Of a stretch of 64,000 bases of DNA, positions 56,385 through 64,000 are shown one piece after another; position 1 is the first letter of the stretch; each line of letters opens with the position of its first letter. The stretch comes from Bdellovibrio svalbardensis (GTDB taxonomy: Bacteria; Bdellovibrionota; Bdellovibrionia; Bdellovibrionales; Bdellovibrionaceae). Below the pieces are notes generated by a model, which did not search any database, was not told where the DNA came from, and was given only the letters and a program-made list of their open reading frames with translations. The position numbers and the translations under genes are program-made. Location of the stretch: contig NZ_JANRMI010000001.1 in assembly GCF_029531655.1 (NCBI RefSeq), positions 1,054,001 to 1,118,000 on the forward strand, in the 5' to 3' direction.

Positions 56385-57142
56385 TTCCTGCTTGGTGAAG
56401 TTTCTTTGATGGCCTGGCCGCAATAGGACAGAAGCTTCATTGGCGTCTGTCTGAAGACGAGATTCTCTGGGACAACACCGGAATAGAGGAGCTTAAAGAA
56501 GGCACGGTTCAGAATCGGGCGTATACCGATAAAGCCGGTGACTTTCATTCCCGCTTGTTGGCAATAGCTTTCGATTTCTTTGGGTTTGATAAATAAGGAA
56601 ATAACATGAAGGTCATGCGGAGTGCTTTTCACAAACCACTCCATGCCTTTGATGGCAATCATCCATGATAGGAAATTTCTGCCGAAAGTATGAAAGAGCA
56701 TTTGCCCACCGGGCTTCAGTACGCGCGCGATTTCGGCAATAACCAGCTGAGGCTCGGAAACATGTTCTAAAAAATCAAAAACGATCACGGCATCAAAAGA
56801 ATTTTCTGCGAAAGGCAAGTGATAGGCATCGCCTTGAATGTAACGAACGGAATGAGTGAGATCCATTTTCTTTGCAATATCCAGCGAAGGCTGAGAGAAA
56901 TCCAAACCGGTGAGTTGAAAATTCTTTTGCGCCAAAAAATTGGCGACAAAACCAGCGCCGCAACCGACATCCAAAACTGTTCTCGAATTTTTCTCTAAAA
57001 GAAGAGGCAAGGCCCAATTTAATTTTTCCCGGGACTCGGCTCTGAGTACAGCGATGGGGTGATCGTGGGCGGCATACCACTTTTCATTAAGATGGTCATA
57101 AATTGCATTATTGATGATTTGGCGATCCCTTAATGCATCCAT
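56381..57142 (-). CDS. SAM-dependent methyltransferase (UbiG-like)
   Basis: 253 residues with a class I methyltransferase fold: VLDVGCGAGFVANFLA (SAM-binding glycine-rich loop), GLDFSQPSLDIAKK, and FDAVIVFDFLEHVSEPQLV. The overall pattern, with a C-terminal FVKSTPHDLHVISLFIKPKE segment, resembles UbiG (the ubiquinone/menaquinone O-methyltransferase), but members of this group methylate many small molecules. No pathway genes are adjacent. ATG 57142; minus strand, single gene. Confidence 0.8.
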   Translation of the reverse strand: MDALRDRQIINNAIYDHLNEKWYAAHDHPIAVLRAESREKLNWALPLLLEKNSRTVLDVGCGAGFVANFLAQKNFQLTGLDFSQPSLDIAKKMDLTHSVRYIQGDAYHLPFAENSFDAVIVFDFLEHVSEPQLVIAEIARVLKPGGQMLFHTFGRNFLSWMIAIKGMEWFVKSTPHDLHVISLFIKPKEIESYCQQAGMKVTGFIGIRPILNRAFFKLLYSGVVPENLVFRQTPMKLLSYCGQAIKETSPSRN

Positions 57143-57166
57143 GATTCTTTTATATAACGATTGAGG

Positions 57167-57186
57167 TCTTTTGGGCGCGCAAAAGA
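57167..57186 (-). terminator. Weak hairpin after the LamG gene
   Basis: On the plus strand TCTTTTG (57167-57173) and CAAAAGA (57180-57186) form a 7-bp stem with a 6-base loop, about 30 bases after the stop of the LamG protein gene. No T tract follows. Low-confidence terminator. Confidence 0.3.
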
Positions 57187-57214
57187 GGCTTCACTGTTAA
57201 ATAACTGCGAAGTC

Positions 57215-58120
57215 TTAATTGCACTTTTGGTGACGATAAAGTTTCTCGATCTCTGTCGAATTCAGAACTCTATTCCAGACAGCGAACTCGTCCATGGTTC
57301 CAGAAAATGCGCCAGCGGCAGGATTTGTTGTCGTACTTGCTGGACTGCCAAGCAGAATGAAGGGGCTGGTTGCATCGGACGCAAAACCGCTAGTGCCATT
57401 CTGAACATAACTGCCATTTCCGCTGGACGTGTCGAATCGGGGATCCGCGACGTCGTAAACCAGTTCTTTGCCATCCATGTAGAGTTTTGCGCCAGTACCT
57501 GTTGAAGTTCCATTCCAAGTGACTACAATTTGGTGCCAGCTATTTGAAAAATAAGCACTGGCCAGTGGGGAAGAAAAATTCTGCAGATTAGAACCGTTGT
57601 GTACTTTCGCAAATTTCAGTTTTCGATCGCTGTCTATCAATAAAAAGTACCCGTTAGAGCTGTTGTTGTCGCTTTTATAGAATAGCTTTATCGCGCTCCC
57701 AGCAGTCACTTTAATCCACATCATCCAGGTTGCAGCAGAAAGATTGGCGAGCGCTGCAGGTGTTCCCGCGCTGATATAATCAGCGGAGGTTCCGTTAGCG
57801 GTGATGCCTTGATTTATAATACCAGAAGCGGTGTATGAGAGGGAGTTGGAACTAATAGTCGCTGTCGCCGTAGGACCGCCTGTAAAGCCAGAGCTCAGAG
57901 TGGCTCCATTGGTGATTACTCCAGCAGCACCGTCCATTTTCCAGTGGGCGACAAGATTGGTGTTATAGCCAGGTGTTTGCGGATTATAAAGACTTCGGCA
58001 CTCTTGAGCATCAGCTGTCAGGAGTCCCCGAAAAAATAAGTTTTGCGCTTGTGCAGAGGATGCTCCCACAAATAAAAACGCAATCAGATTTTTTAAGACT
58101 CTTTGACTAAGTATATTCAC
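57215..58120 (-). CDS. Secreted LamG/concanavalin-like domain protein
   Basis: 301 residues. A signal peptide (GASSAQAQN) precedes a short Cys-containing linker (ECRSLYNPQ) and a LamG-like (jelly-roll) domain: LVAHWKMDGAAGV, then TWMMWIKVTAGSAIKLF, KLYMDGKELVYD and the ending GTMDEFAVWNRVLNSTEIEKLY, which is the signature of bacterial LamG/laminin-type modules that bind glycans or proteins. GTG 58120 has AGAGGGACT upstream; the frame is open 26 codons earlier. It starts 7 bases after the tail-fibre-like gene, so they form an operon; it probably binds to or acts with the fibre. Confidence 0.8.
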   Translation of the reverse strand: MNILSQRVLKNLIAFLFVGASSAQAQNLFFRGLLTADAQECRSLYNPQTPGYNTNLVAHWKMDGAAGVITNGATLSSGFTGGPTATATISSNSLSYTASGIINQGITANGTSADYISAGTPAALANLSAATWMMWIKVTAGSAIKLFYKSDNNSSNGYFLLIDSDRKLKFAKVHNGSNLQNFSSPLASAYFSNSWHQIVVTWNGTSTGTGAKLYMDGKELVYDVADPRFDTSSGNGSYVQNGTSGFASDATSPFILLGSPASTTTNPAAGAFSGTMDEFAVWNRVLNSTEIEKLYRHQKCN

Positions 58121-58127
58121 AGTCCCT

Positions 58128-60164
58128 CTACTGAAATCCTGTCGACCAAGTGATGTAACAATCATAGTTGGTGCCGTTATAGACAGAAAGAATGGCATAG
58201 ATAGATGGAGTTCCTGTCGTGGTTGCTGTGTTCGGAGGAGAGTATTTGCTGGTGTTGCATCCTGTGAATGTGTAGGTGCGTGAAGTGGTATCTTGGATCA
58301 CCAATGTGTAGGTTCCGCCGTGAGACAGATTATTTAATGTAATTGCGGGCCCACCTGCGGCAGTCAAAACTTGTGTATTGCCTGCCGCCAAGTTTACAGT
58401 GGCCCCCGTGATGGGCGAAGGTGGTGTACTGACAATGGTACCAGCGACGGTCAAGGACGATCCGGGTGAACTTGTTCCGATCCCAACATTGCCAGTGGAA
58501 GTCACTCGAATTCGTTCGATGTTTCCCGTGGCCAAGACCAGTGGTTTGGTGTTCATACTTGAGAAGAATACTGTATCCGGTAAAATTCCCACACTAGGAT
58601 TCGCATAGCCAATAGCTGCTTGATTGGTTCCGGCAGAGTCTGTGAATACACTTCCGGAATAACCATTTACTGACGTATTTTGAATCGCAAAATTGAAGGT
58701 CCATGCTGCGGAGTTACTTATAGAAGCGCTGCCTGTATAAAGAGTTCCCGCAGAGACAGTTGTTGCCGTTGATGCTATTGATGCGATGGTTCCATTGACC
58801 TCGAGAGCGGAGCTTGGCGTCGTTGTGCCGATTCCAATATTGCCTCCGCTTTGGATTGTCATGCGAGTCAGATTATTTGTTTTGAGATTCAAATCGTAGT
58901 TGTCGTTATTGCCGATATTTGAAGTGGCACCAAAGGTGTTTCCCCCATTGATAAAACCCGAATATAACGAACTCAAAGAATAACAACCATAATTTCCCGA
59001 GGCATCAAAGCTTAAAATTTGATTTAAGCTGCATGAGATTGCCTGTTGGGCTGTCCCTGTCCCATTGCTGGCAATCAAGCGATTGGCAGCGAATGAAGTT
59101 GTGCCAGTCCCACCATTGGCAAGAGGTAAAGTGCCTGTCACCTCAGAGGTTAGATTGATATTACCGCCGTTGGCTGCCGCCGTAATTCTGCCTTGAGCAT
59201 CGACCGTAATATTAGTGCGAGTGTAAGATGCAGGAGTCACGGCGGTGTTCGCAAGATTCAGCGTAACGGTACCGGAAGTGCCGCCGCCACTCAGGCCTGT
59301 TCCAGCCGTGATTCCAGTTATTGTTCCCACGTTTGAGGAGTCTGCCCCAGGAGCCCACTTTGTACCGTCATACTTTAATACCTGGCCTGTTGAGGGCGCG
59401 GTGCCGTCTACTGCGACGGATTGAATTTTCAGTGCATTCCCGAAGCGATTGTCGTCGCCAGCGGCGACGGTGCCGCTGACTGTGCCCACTGAGATACCTA
59501 ATGTTGGAGATGAGGCGGCACCAGATTTAGTCAGGGGAGCCGTGACGTTCACATCACTCAGCATGCCTGCGCCACCAGCATCAGTTGCGCAGGAAAATCC
59601 GGCGAAGACATCATAAGTAAGATACTGGCCGGCTGTACAACTTGTTAGATCAGTTTTTGCAACAAAATCAGTGGGAAGTTTATCTCCCAGTTTAGCTGCG
59701 GAATCGGCAAAAGAGGCGTAGGGAACAGAGCGGAGTTCTGAATTAGGAGTTATGTCTTTCCAGCCGGTGCCATCATGAAATTGAACGGCGAGTACTCGAC
59801 CATCGCCCTCGGAAGGAGTGTAGGTGGAGCCACCTTCGCAGTTCTGAAGAACAGAGTTATTAAAGGCATCGCGAAGCTTAAATGTCGCAGAAGCAGGATA
59901 TAGCTTTGTGCCACCAGATCCAATGGGCACATCGAAGACGCCTTTGGATCCTTGCATGTTGATATTGTCTCGCTGTTCCCGGTAGAGCACACAGTTGCCT
60001 GATGTGTTCATGATCGAAAATGAAAAGCTGACATTGTTATATTCAAGCGGAGTTCCATCGTCGCGAACAATCCGACCTTGATAAGTGAAGACGCTCGGCG
60101 AAGCCAAGGATGTGGCTCCAGAGAGGAGCATGAAAAGAGACATCAGGTACGTACAGGTTTTCAT
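58128..60164 (-). CDS. Tail-fibre-like secreted adhesin (MAT-type candidate)
   Basis: 678 residues with a signal peptide (ending TSLAS). The N-terminal part (FTYQGRIVRDDGTPLE) is shared by many Bdellovibrio secreted fibre proteins. The rest is a chain of tail-fibre-type repeats: VSGTVAAGDDNRF (residues 229-241), TLPLANGGTGTTSF (345-358) and two copies of NIGIGTTTPSSALEVNGTI-type motifs (442-460 and near 569). Such repeats are known in phage tail fibres and in the trimeric chimeric fibres (mosaic adhesive trimers) that B. bacteriovorus uses to recognise prey. Trimerisation is inferred. No peptidase S74 chaperone is visible at its C-terminus. Confidence 0.8.
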   Translation of the reverse strand: MKTCTYLMSLFMLLSGATSLASPSVFTYQGRIVRDDGTPLEYNNVSFSFSIMNTSGNCVLYREQRDNINMQGSKGVFDVPIGSGGTKLYPASATFKLRDAFNNSVLQNCEGGSTYTPSEGDGRVLAVQFHDGTGWKDITPNSELRSVPYASFADSAAKLGDKLPTDFVAKTDLTSCTAGQYLTYDVFAGFSCATDAGGAGMLSDVNVTAPLTKSGAASSPTLGISVGTVSGTVAAGDDNRFGNALKIQSVAVDGTAPSTGQVLKYDGTKWAPGADSSNVGTITGITAGTGLSGGGTSGTVTLNLANTAVTPASYTRTNITVDAQGRITAAANGGNINLTSEVTGTLPLANGGTGTTSFAANRLIASNGTGTAQQAISCSLNQILSFDASGNYGCYSLSSLYSGFINGGNTFGATSNIGNNDNYDLNLKTNNLTRMTIQSGGNIGIGTTTPSSALEVNGTIASIASTATTVSAGTLYTGSASISNSAAWTFNFAIQNTSVNGYSGSVFTDSAGTNQAAIGYANPSVGILPDTVFFSSMNTKPLVLATGNIERIRVTSTGNVGIGTSSPGSSLTVAGTIVSTPPSPITGATVNLAAGNTQVLTAAGGPAITLNNLSHGGTYTLVIQDTTSRTYTFTGCNTSKYSPPNTATTTGTPSIYAILSVYNGTNYDCYITWSTGFQ

Positions 60165-60276
60165 ACTGTTCTTATCGGATACTTAACAGCATCCGAGAGT
60201 TACAAATATGAAGGTCGCTTGAAGGTGAATAACGCTCACCGTTTAGCGAGCAGGGGAGACTTGTGGAGCAAATAGA

Positions 60277-60307
60277 ACGTTCCGTTTAAGAAGCTTAAAC
60301 GGAACGT
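60277..60307. terminator. Perfect 14-bp hairpin between asnS and the adhesin gene
   Basis: ACGTTCCGTTTAAG (60277-60290) and CTTAAACGGAACGT (60294-60307) are a perfect inverted repeat with a 3-base centre. It lies 13 bases after the asnS stop (minus strand) and upstream of the adhesin gene. No T tract follows; it could terminate asnS transcription through the stem alone, or be a regulatory site. Confidence 0.45.
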
Positions 60308-60319
60308 CTCATTTAGTAT

Positions 60320-61711
60320 CTAGAACAAAGCATTCTTAGGGGTGCGAGGGAACGGAATCACGTCACGAATATTGGTCATACCGGTGATGTACATCAACAT
60401 GCGCTCGAAGCCCAAACCGAAGCCAGAGTGCGGGAAGCTGCCATAGCGACGCAGATCCAAATAGAATGAGTAGTCTTCAGGGTGAAGGTTCACTTCCTTC
60501 ATACGCGCTTCCAGCAACTCAAGATTGTCTTCCCTTTGCGAGCCACCGATGATCTCGCCAATGCCCGGAGCCAGCAAGTCCATCGCTCTGACGGTCTTTT
60601 GATCCGGATTGAGTTTCATATAGAAGGCTTTGATCTCTTTTGGATAATCAGTCACGAAGACCGGTTTTTTGAAATGTTCTTCCGCCAAGAATCTTTCATG
60701 CTCAGACTGCAAGTCGATACCCCATTCAACTGGGTATTCGAATTTCTTACCGGATCTTTTCAAGATTTCGACAGCTTCAGTGTAAGTCACTTTGCCAAAG
60801 TCATTGTTAAGGACGTTGTTCAATTTCTCGAAAAGACCTTTTTCAATAAACTGACTGAAGAACTCCATTTCTTCCGGACATTGCTCCATCACGTAGCGAA
60901 TGATGTATTTGATCATCGCTTCACCCAATTCCATGTTTGCAGAAAGATCGGCAAATGCGATTTCTGGTTCAATCATCCAGAACTCAGCTGCATGGCGAGA
61001 CGTGTTTGAGTTTTCAGCGCGGAAGGTTGGGCCAAAAGTATAAATGTTTCTAAAGGCCGCACAGAAAGTTTCACCGTTCAACTGACCGCTGACCGTAAGG
61101 TTTGTTTCTTTGCCGAAGAAGTCTTGAGTGGAATCAATTGTTCCATCCGCATTGCGAGGCGGTTTGTCCAACTTCAAAGTTGTAACACGGAACATTTCAC
61201 CAGCACCTTCAGCGTCAGACCCAGTGATGATCGGAGTGTGAACGTTCACGAAACCTTGCTCTTGAAAAAATTTGTGAATTGCATAGGACAAAACCGAGCG
61301 CACACGGAAGACTGCAGAGAAGGTGTTTCCACGCGGTCTGATGTGGGCGATTTCGCGCAAGAACTCGAAAGTATGTCGTTTGTTTTGCAACGGATATTCT
61401 GCAGAGGCCTTTTGATAAACTTCAACTTTGGAAGCGATCACTTCGAAAGTTTGGCCTGCACCTTGCGATTTCACCACTTTGCCAGTGACATAAACAGAGC
61501 TTGCGATAGAAAGTTTCGCGATCTCTTCGAAGTTTGAAAGATTGCTGTCGAAAACGACCTGCACCCCTTTAAAGAAACTGCCGTCATTGAGTTCAATGAA
61601 GCCGAAGCTTTTTTGATCGCGAATTTTTCTGACCCAGCCTGAAAGCTGAACTTCTTTATCGAGATGTTTTTCAGTGTCTCTAAAAAGTGATTTTACAAGA
61701 GTCGTTTGCAT
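60320..61711 (-). CDS. asnS: Asparagine--tRNA ligase
   Basis: 463 residues, class IIb aminoacyl-tRNA synthetase. N-terminal anticodon-binding OB domain ([21 protein letters not shown]), then the catalytic domain with [19 protein letters not shown] (motif 1), [24 protein letters not shown] (motif 2, here [19 protein letters not shown]) and [21 protein letters not shown] (motif 3, here [19 protein letters not shown]). The [12 protein letters not shown] and [10 protein letters not shown] segments separate AsnS from AspS. ATG 61711; transcribed alone. Confidence 0.97.
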   Translation of the reverse strand: MQTTLVKSLFRDTEKHLDKEVQLSGWVRKIRDQKSFGFIELNDGSFFKGVQVVFDSNLSNFEEIAKLSIASSVYVTGKVVKSQGAGQTFEVIASKVEVYQKASAEYPLQNKRHTFEFLREIAHIRPRGNTFSAVFRVRSVLSYAIHKFFQEQGFVNVHTPIITGSDAEGAGEMFRVTTLKLDKPPRNADGTIDSTQDFFGKETNLTVSGQLNGETFCAAFRNIYTFGPTFRAENSNTSRHAAEFWMIEPEIAFADLSANMELGEAMIKYIIRYVMEQCPEEMEFFSQFIEKGLFEKLNNVLNNDFGKVTYTEAVEILKRSGKKFEYPVEWGIDLQSEHERFLAEEHFKKPVFVTDYPKEIKAFYMKLNPDQKTVRAMDLLAPGIGEIIGGSQREDNLELLEARMKEVNLHPEDYSFYLDLRRYGSFPHSGFGLGFERMLMYITGMTNIRDVIPFPRTPKNALF

Positions 61712-61927
61712 TTCGTAGCCCTTTCGACAATTCGTCTAACTTAGCGTTATTTCGGAGGAATGTCTAAGACTGGATGGGGAAATTCAGCGTCGCTTCAGGC
61801 GAAAGTCTTAGATGTTATGTGTTATTAACATAATAACTATCGTAATATACCTTTTATGTTTGAATGATAGCCCTTTATACCTCTCTTCATCCATTTGCAG
61901 ACAACTTCCCGACTGAAAGAGATCCGT

Positions 61928-62512
61928 ATGAAAAAACTAATTTTGGCTTTGATCACCGGCTTTTTAGGGCCCCACGTATTTGCCTCGACATTAAGAATTC
62001 CTTTGGTCCTTGAGGGTGACAGACTGATTCCCGCAACTGAGATCAACACAAAACTGAAAGCATTGAGAATGCCGCTGTTGCCGTTGTATTACGAGATTTC
62101 CGATTCAGATAATGGGTATCAAAAAGTGAAAGCTTTGGATGCTTTCATCGCGAAGTCGCTTTCGGCTTTAGGGGCTGAGTATGAAAACATGGGACGAGTA
62201 TGGGGGCGAGTTCCTGGCTCCGGGGATGTGGCAGGCTTTGCAACTTGCTACATGGGAAATCCAGAAGGGGTCGTGAATATTGTCAGTAATCTTGCAGACG
62301 TTGTGTACTCGGATCAACTTAATGTTTTTGGGTATAGATATAAAAATCAAAAGAAAATTTACAGCGAAGATGAGTCTACTGAGGAATTTCTTTCAGAGAG
62401 CTCGCAGCTTTGGCGCGGGTGGACGGGGCAAGGAGAGAACTTGTTAATTCTCTCTTCAGTGGGCGATGGCGGAGATGACGTGAATGAGTCTTTGATTCAA
62501 AGATGCAAATAA
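61928..62512 (+). CDS. Secreted protein of unknown family
   Basis: 194 residues. A signal peptide (ALITGFLGPHVFAS) is followed by a soluble domain with an acidic stretch (EYENMGRVWGRVPGSGDVAG, then GDGGDDVNES at the end) and two Cys (TCYMG and the last residues RCK). I recognise no family. ATG 61928 is chosen because it gives a signal peptide; the frame is open 11 codons earlier. The 216-base spacer upstream, shared with asnS, holds AT-rich inverted repeats (TTATGT/ACATAA, 61815-61833) but no gene. Confidence 0.65.
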   Translation: MKKLILALITGFLGPHVFASTLRIPLVLEGDRLIPATEINTKLKALRMPLLPLYYEISDSDNGYQKVKALDAFIAKSLSALGAEYENMGRVWGRVPGSGDVAGFATCYMGNPEGVVNIVSNLADVVYSDQLNVFGYRYKNQKKIYSEDESTEEFLSESSQLWRGWTGQGENLLILSSVGDGGDDVNESLIQRCK

Positions 62513-62525
62513 GGAAGATGGGAAT

Positions 62526-63290
62526 CTAGTTGGGATATTTGCTGAGAATATCCCGATAGGCCTTGGTTTTGGAAAAGGCGAGAAAGAGCTTGTTGAATTT
62601 TTCGAAGTCCTCATTGAACTTGGAATTTTTATTAACTAAAAAATAGAAATCCAGGTTGTCGATAAAGATAGGAATCTCTTTGATCTTATCTTCGAGATTC
62701 ATTTTCTTAAGATAATACCTGACGACAAGACTGTTATCGACAACGACATCGCCGTGACCTCCCACTAGCTTTCGAATTGAGCTTTCAATACTGCTGGAGT
62801 ATTCAATTTTGCTGGCAGGAAGATGATCTGCTGCCCACCCGGCACCAACATAAATATTAAAAATAAGTGGAGCCTGAGTGAGGGATTTTAGGTCTTGGAT
62901 GCCCTTAACTTTTGCCAGTTCAGAGGGGGTGTTACGAATGTAAACTCTTACCATACCTCGGAAGACAGGGTGCTTGGACGCATTCATAAACTTCAACCGC
63001 TTCTCGCTGGCGATGGAGCACAAGGCATCGTATTTTCCCCGGAAGGCATCTTCCTGAGCGCGACTCCAGGGAAGACCCACATACTGGACCTGATAGTTCA
63101 TCTGTTTTTCCAGAATCTCTTTGAGGATATCCACCGACATGCCTTGTACCTTGTTGAGCTGTCCGTAAGACCAAGGATAGTAGTCCTCACTCAAGGCGAT
63201 CTTGATCCTTTTCTGTTGTGCCAGCGCGGAGGAGCTTGTCAAAAAGAACAGAATTGGCAGAACCGATGTAATGAAATGCTTCCAGCTCAT
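62526..63290 (-). CDS. Periplasmic substrate-binding protein (SBP_bac_3-like)
   Basis: 254 residues with a signal peptide (ending SSALAQ). EDYYPWSYGQLNKVQGMSVD and LPWSRAQEDAFRGKYDALC are typical of the SBP_bac_3 fold, and the C-terminal FEKFNKLFLAFSKTKAYRDI completes it. It resembles the other orphan binding protein at 46.3 kb in size and layout; no ABC partner is near. Its ligand is unknown; sensor input or uptake are both possible. Minus strand, ATG 63290. Confidence 0.78.
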   Translation of the reverse strand: MSWKHFITSVLPILFFLTSSSALAQQKRIKIALSEDYYPWSYGQLNKVQGMSVDILKEILEKQMNYQVQYVGLPWSRAQEDAFRGKYDALCSIASEKRLKFMNASKHPVFRGMVRVYIRNTPSELAKVKGIQDLKSLTQAPLIFNIYVGAGWAADHLPASKIEYSSSIESSIRKLVGGHGDVVVDNSLVVRYYLKKMNLEDKIKEIPIFIDNLDFYFLVNKNSKFNEDFEKFNKLFLAFSKTKAYRDILSKYPN

Positions 63291-63395
63291 GAAAGTCCTT
63301 TGAGTTTCATATGGCGTTCATAAAACATGGTTGTCTGATAACAGCTTGTTCGCAAGGAGATTATTTTTAATTCTCAGCGATGTTAGTATTTATTC

Positions 63396-64000
63396 ATGGA
63401 ACGAAATAGGGAACGAAAGAGCCGTTTCGCTCTGACTGTATCATTTTTCATTTTATCTCTCTTTTTTCTAATCTGTGCCTCGGCCTGGTTCATTCTTTCT
63501 GTATTTTCGCGCTCCATCGAGGACAATCTTGAGAAAGTGTATAAAACCCAGGCTCAGTCCGTCGGTGAGCAGATCGGCTCGCAGTTTTTTGAGCGTTACG
63601 GCGATGTGCAAGCGATGGCACAAGCCGCAAGTTTGGCGCTGGATGTGCCCAATTCGAAAAAGCGTCTGGTGGAACTCTTGAACAGGTATGCCCGGCTGTA
63701 TCGTCTTTACGACTTTATTATGGTCGTTGATATGACGGGCCAGATTATTGCCGTGAACAGTGAAGACGTTATGGGGGGAAAGCTTACACCTGCGATGTTT
63801 TCAGCGATGGATGTTAAGCATGCCGATTGGTTTGCAAAACCTGTTGCGGGAATTTTTACCGAGGATCGCGGCAGAAATCTTCAAGGGACTTTTTTCTATC
63901 TTCAAGAGTCTGATCCTGAAGTTGTCAAAATCTACAACGACAAATCGGTGCGCGCTTTGTTCTCGGCATTGATATACAAAAACAATCGCCCCGTGGGGGT
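63396..64000 (+). CDS. Membrane sensor protein, N-terminal part (3' end outside window)
   Basis: An open frame from ATG 63396 runs off the right edge of the window; 201 codons are visible. Residues about 13-35 (TVSFFILSLFFLICASAWFI) form a membrane segment, and the following part reads as a periplasmic Cache-type sensor domain: KVYKTQAQSVGEQIGSQFFE, then FIMVVDMTGQIIAVNSED. Such domains occur in histidine kinases, chemoreceptors and diguanylate cyclases; the output domain lies outside the window, so the class cannot be named. Confidence 0.82.
   Translation, partial: MERNRERKSRFALTVSFFILSLFFLICASAWFILSVFSRSIEDNLEKVYKTQAQSVGEQIGSQFFERYGDVQAMAQAASLALDVPNSKKRLVELLNRYARLYRLYDFIMVVDMTGQIIAVNSEDVMGGKLTPAMFSAMDVKHADWFAKPVAGIFTEDRGRNLQGTFFYLQESDPEVVKIYNDKSVRALFSALIYKNNRPVG

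Overview
This 64 kb window comes from the chromosome of a predatory bacterium of the Bdellovibrio type, close to B. bacteriovorus. I base that on the gene content: phage-tail-fibre-like secreted adhesins, an L,D-transpeptidase, many small secreted proteins and lipoproteins, and orphan periplasmic binding proteins beside a bacterial ribosomal cluster. The genus is inferred from family resemblance; no 16S gene is present. I found no tRNA or rRNA gene, insertion sequence, prophage, CRISPR array or replication origin.

Region 1 (1-22.5 kb, all + strand) is the transcription/translation supercluster: rpoB (3' end), rpoC, the str genes (rpsL, rpsG, fusA), the S10 and spc genes (rpsJ to secY and adk) and the alpha genes (rpmJ to rpoA and rplQ). 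Packing is tight, with many TAATG/ATGA-type overlaps. Promoter-like elements lie before rpsL and before rpsJ. The cluster lacks four genes often found in such clusters: tuf between fusA and rpsJ, rplX (L24) between rplN and rplE, and map and infA after adk. Between rpoA and rplQ lies a 183-base non-coding stretch full of inverted repeats. A strong intrinsic terminator ends the cluster at 22.47 kb.

Region 2 (22.5-40 kb) is a mosaic of short transcripts separated by clear terminators. It holds a TlpA-like thioredoxin, a von Willebrand-like lipoprotein, the TIGR03545/TIGR03546 membrane pair, a HAD phosphatase, an LPG-synthase-type membrane protein and ManC. It continues with an L,D-transpeptidase, an HTTM protein with its usual small partner, a 1013-residue secreted protein with about 220 residues of Gly-Asn-Asn triplets, an AidB-like acyl-CoA dehydrogenase and a trypsin-like lipoprotein.

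Region 3 (40-56 kb) is rich in envelope and inorganic-ion functions: a chalcone-isomerase-like secreted protein, a lipoprotein, a YeiH-type exporter, an Nramp (MntH) importer, two paralogous lipoproteins, a CBS-domain protein, a CzcI-like/CzcC/mini-CzcB/CzcA heavy-metal efflux operon, an M15 peptidase and a LysR-ChrA pair.

Region 4 (56-64 kb) contains a UbiG-like methyltransferase, a tail-fibre-like adhesin with a LamG partner, asnS, a second orphan binding protein and, at the right edge, the start of a membrane sensor protein.

The least expected items are: (a) a nested leader before the chalcone-isomerase-like gene, where an 11-codon leader ORF ends in an ATGA overlap and its body forms a perfect hairpin over the downstream ribosome binding site; (b) a 150-residue adaptor in the czc operon that lacks the usual central domains; (c) the missing rplX; (d) the Gly-Asn-Asn repeat protein; and (e) the structured rpoA-rplQ spacer.
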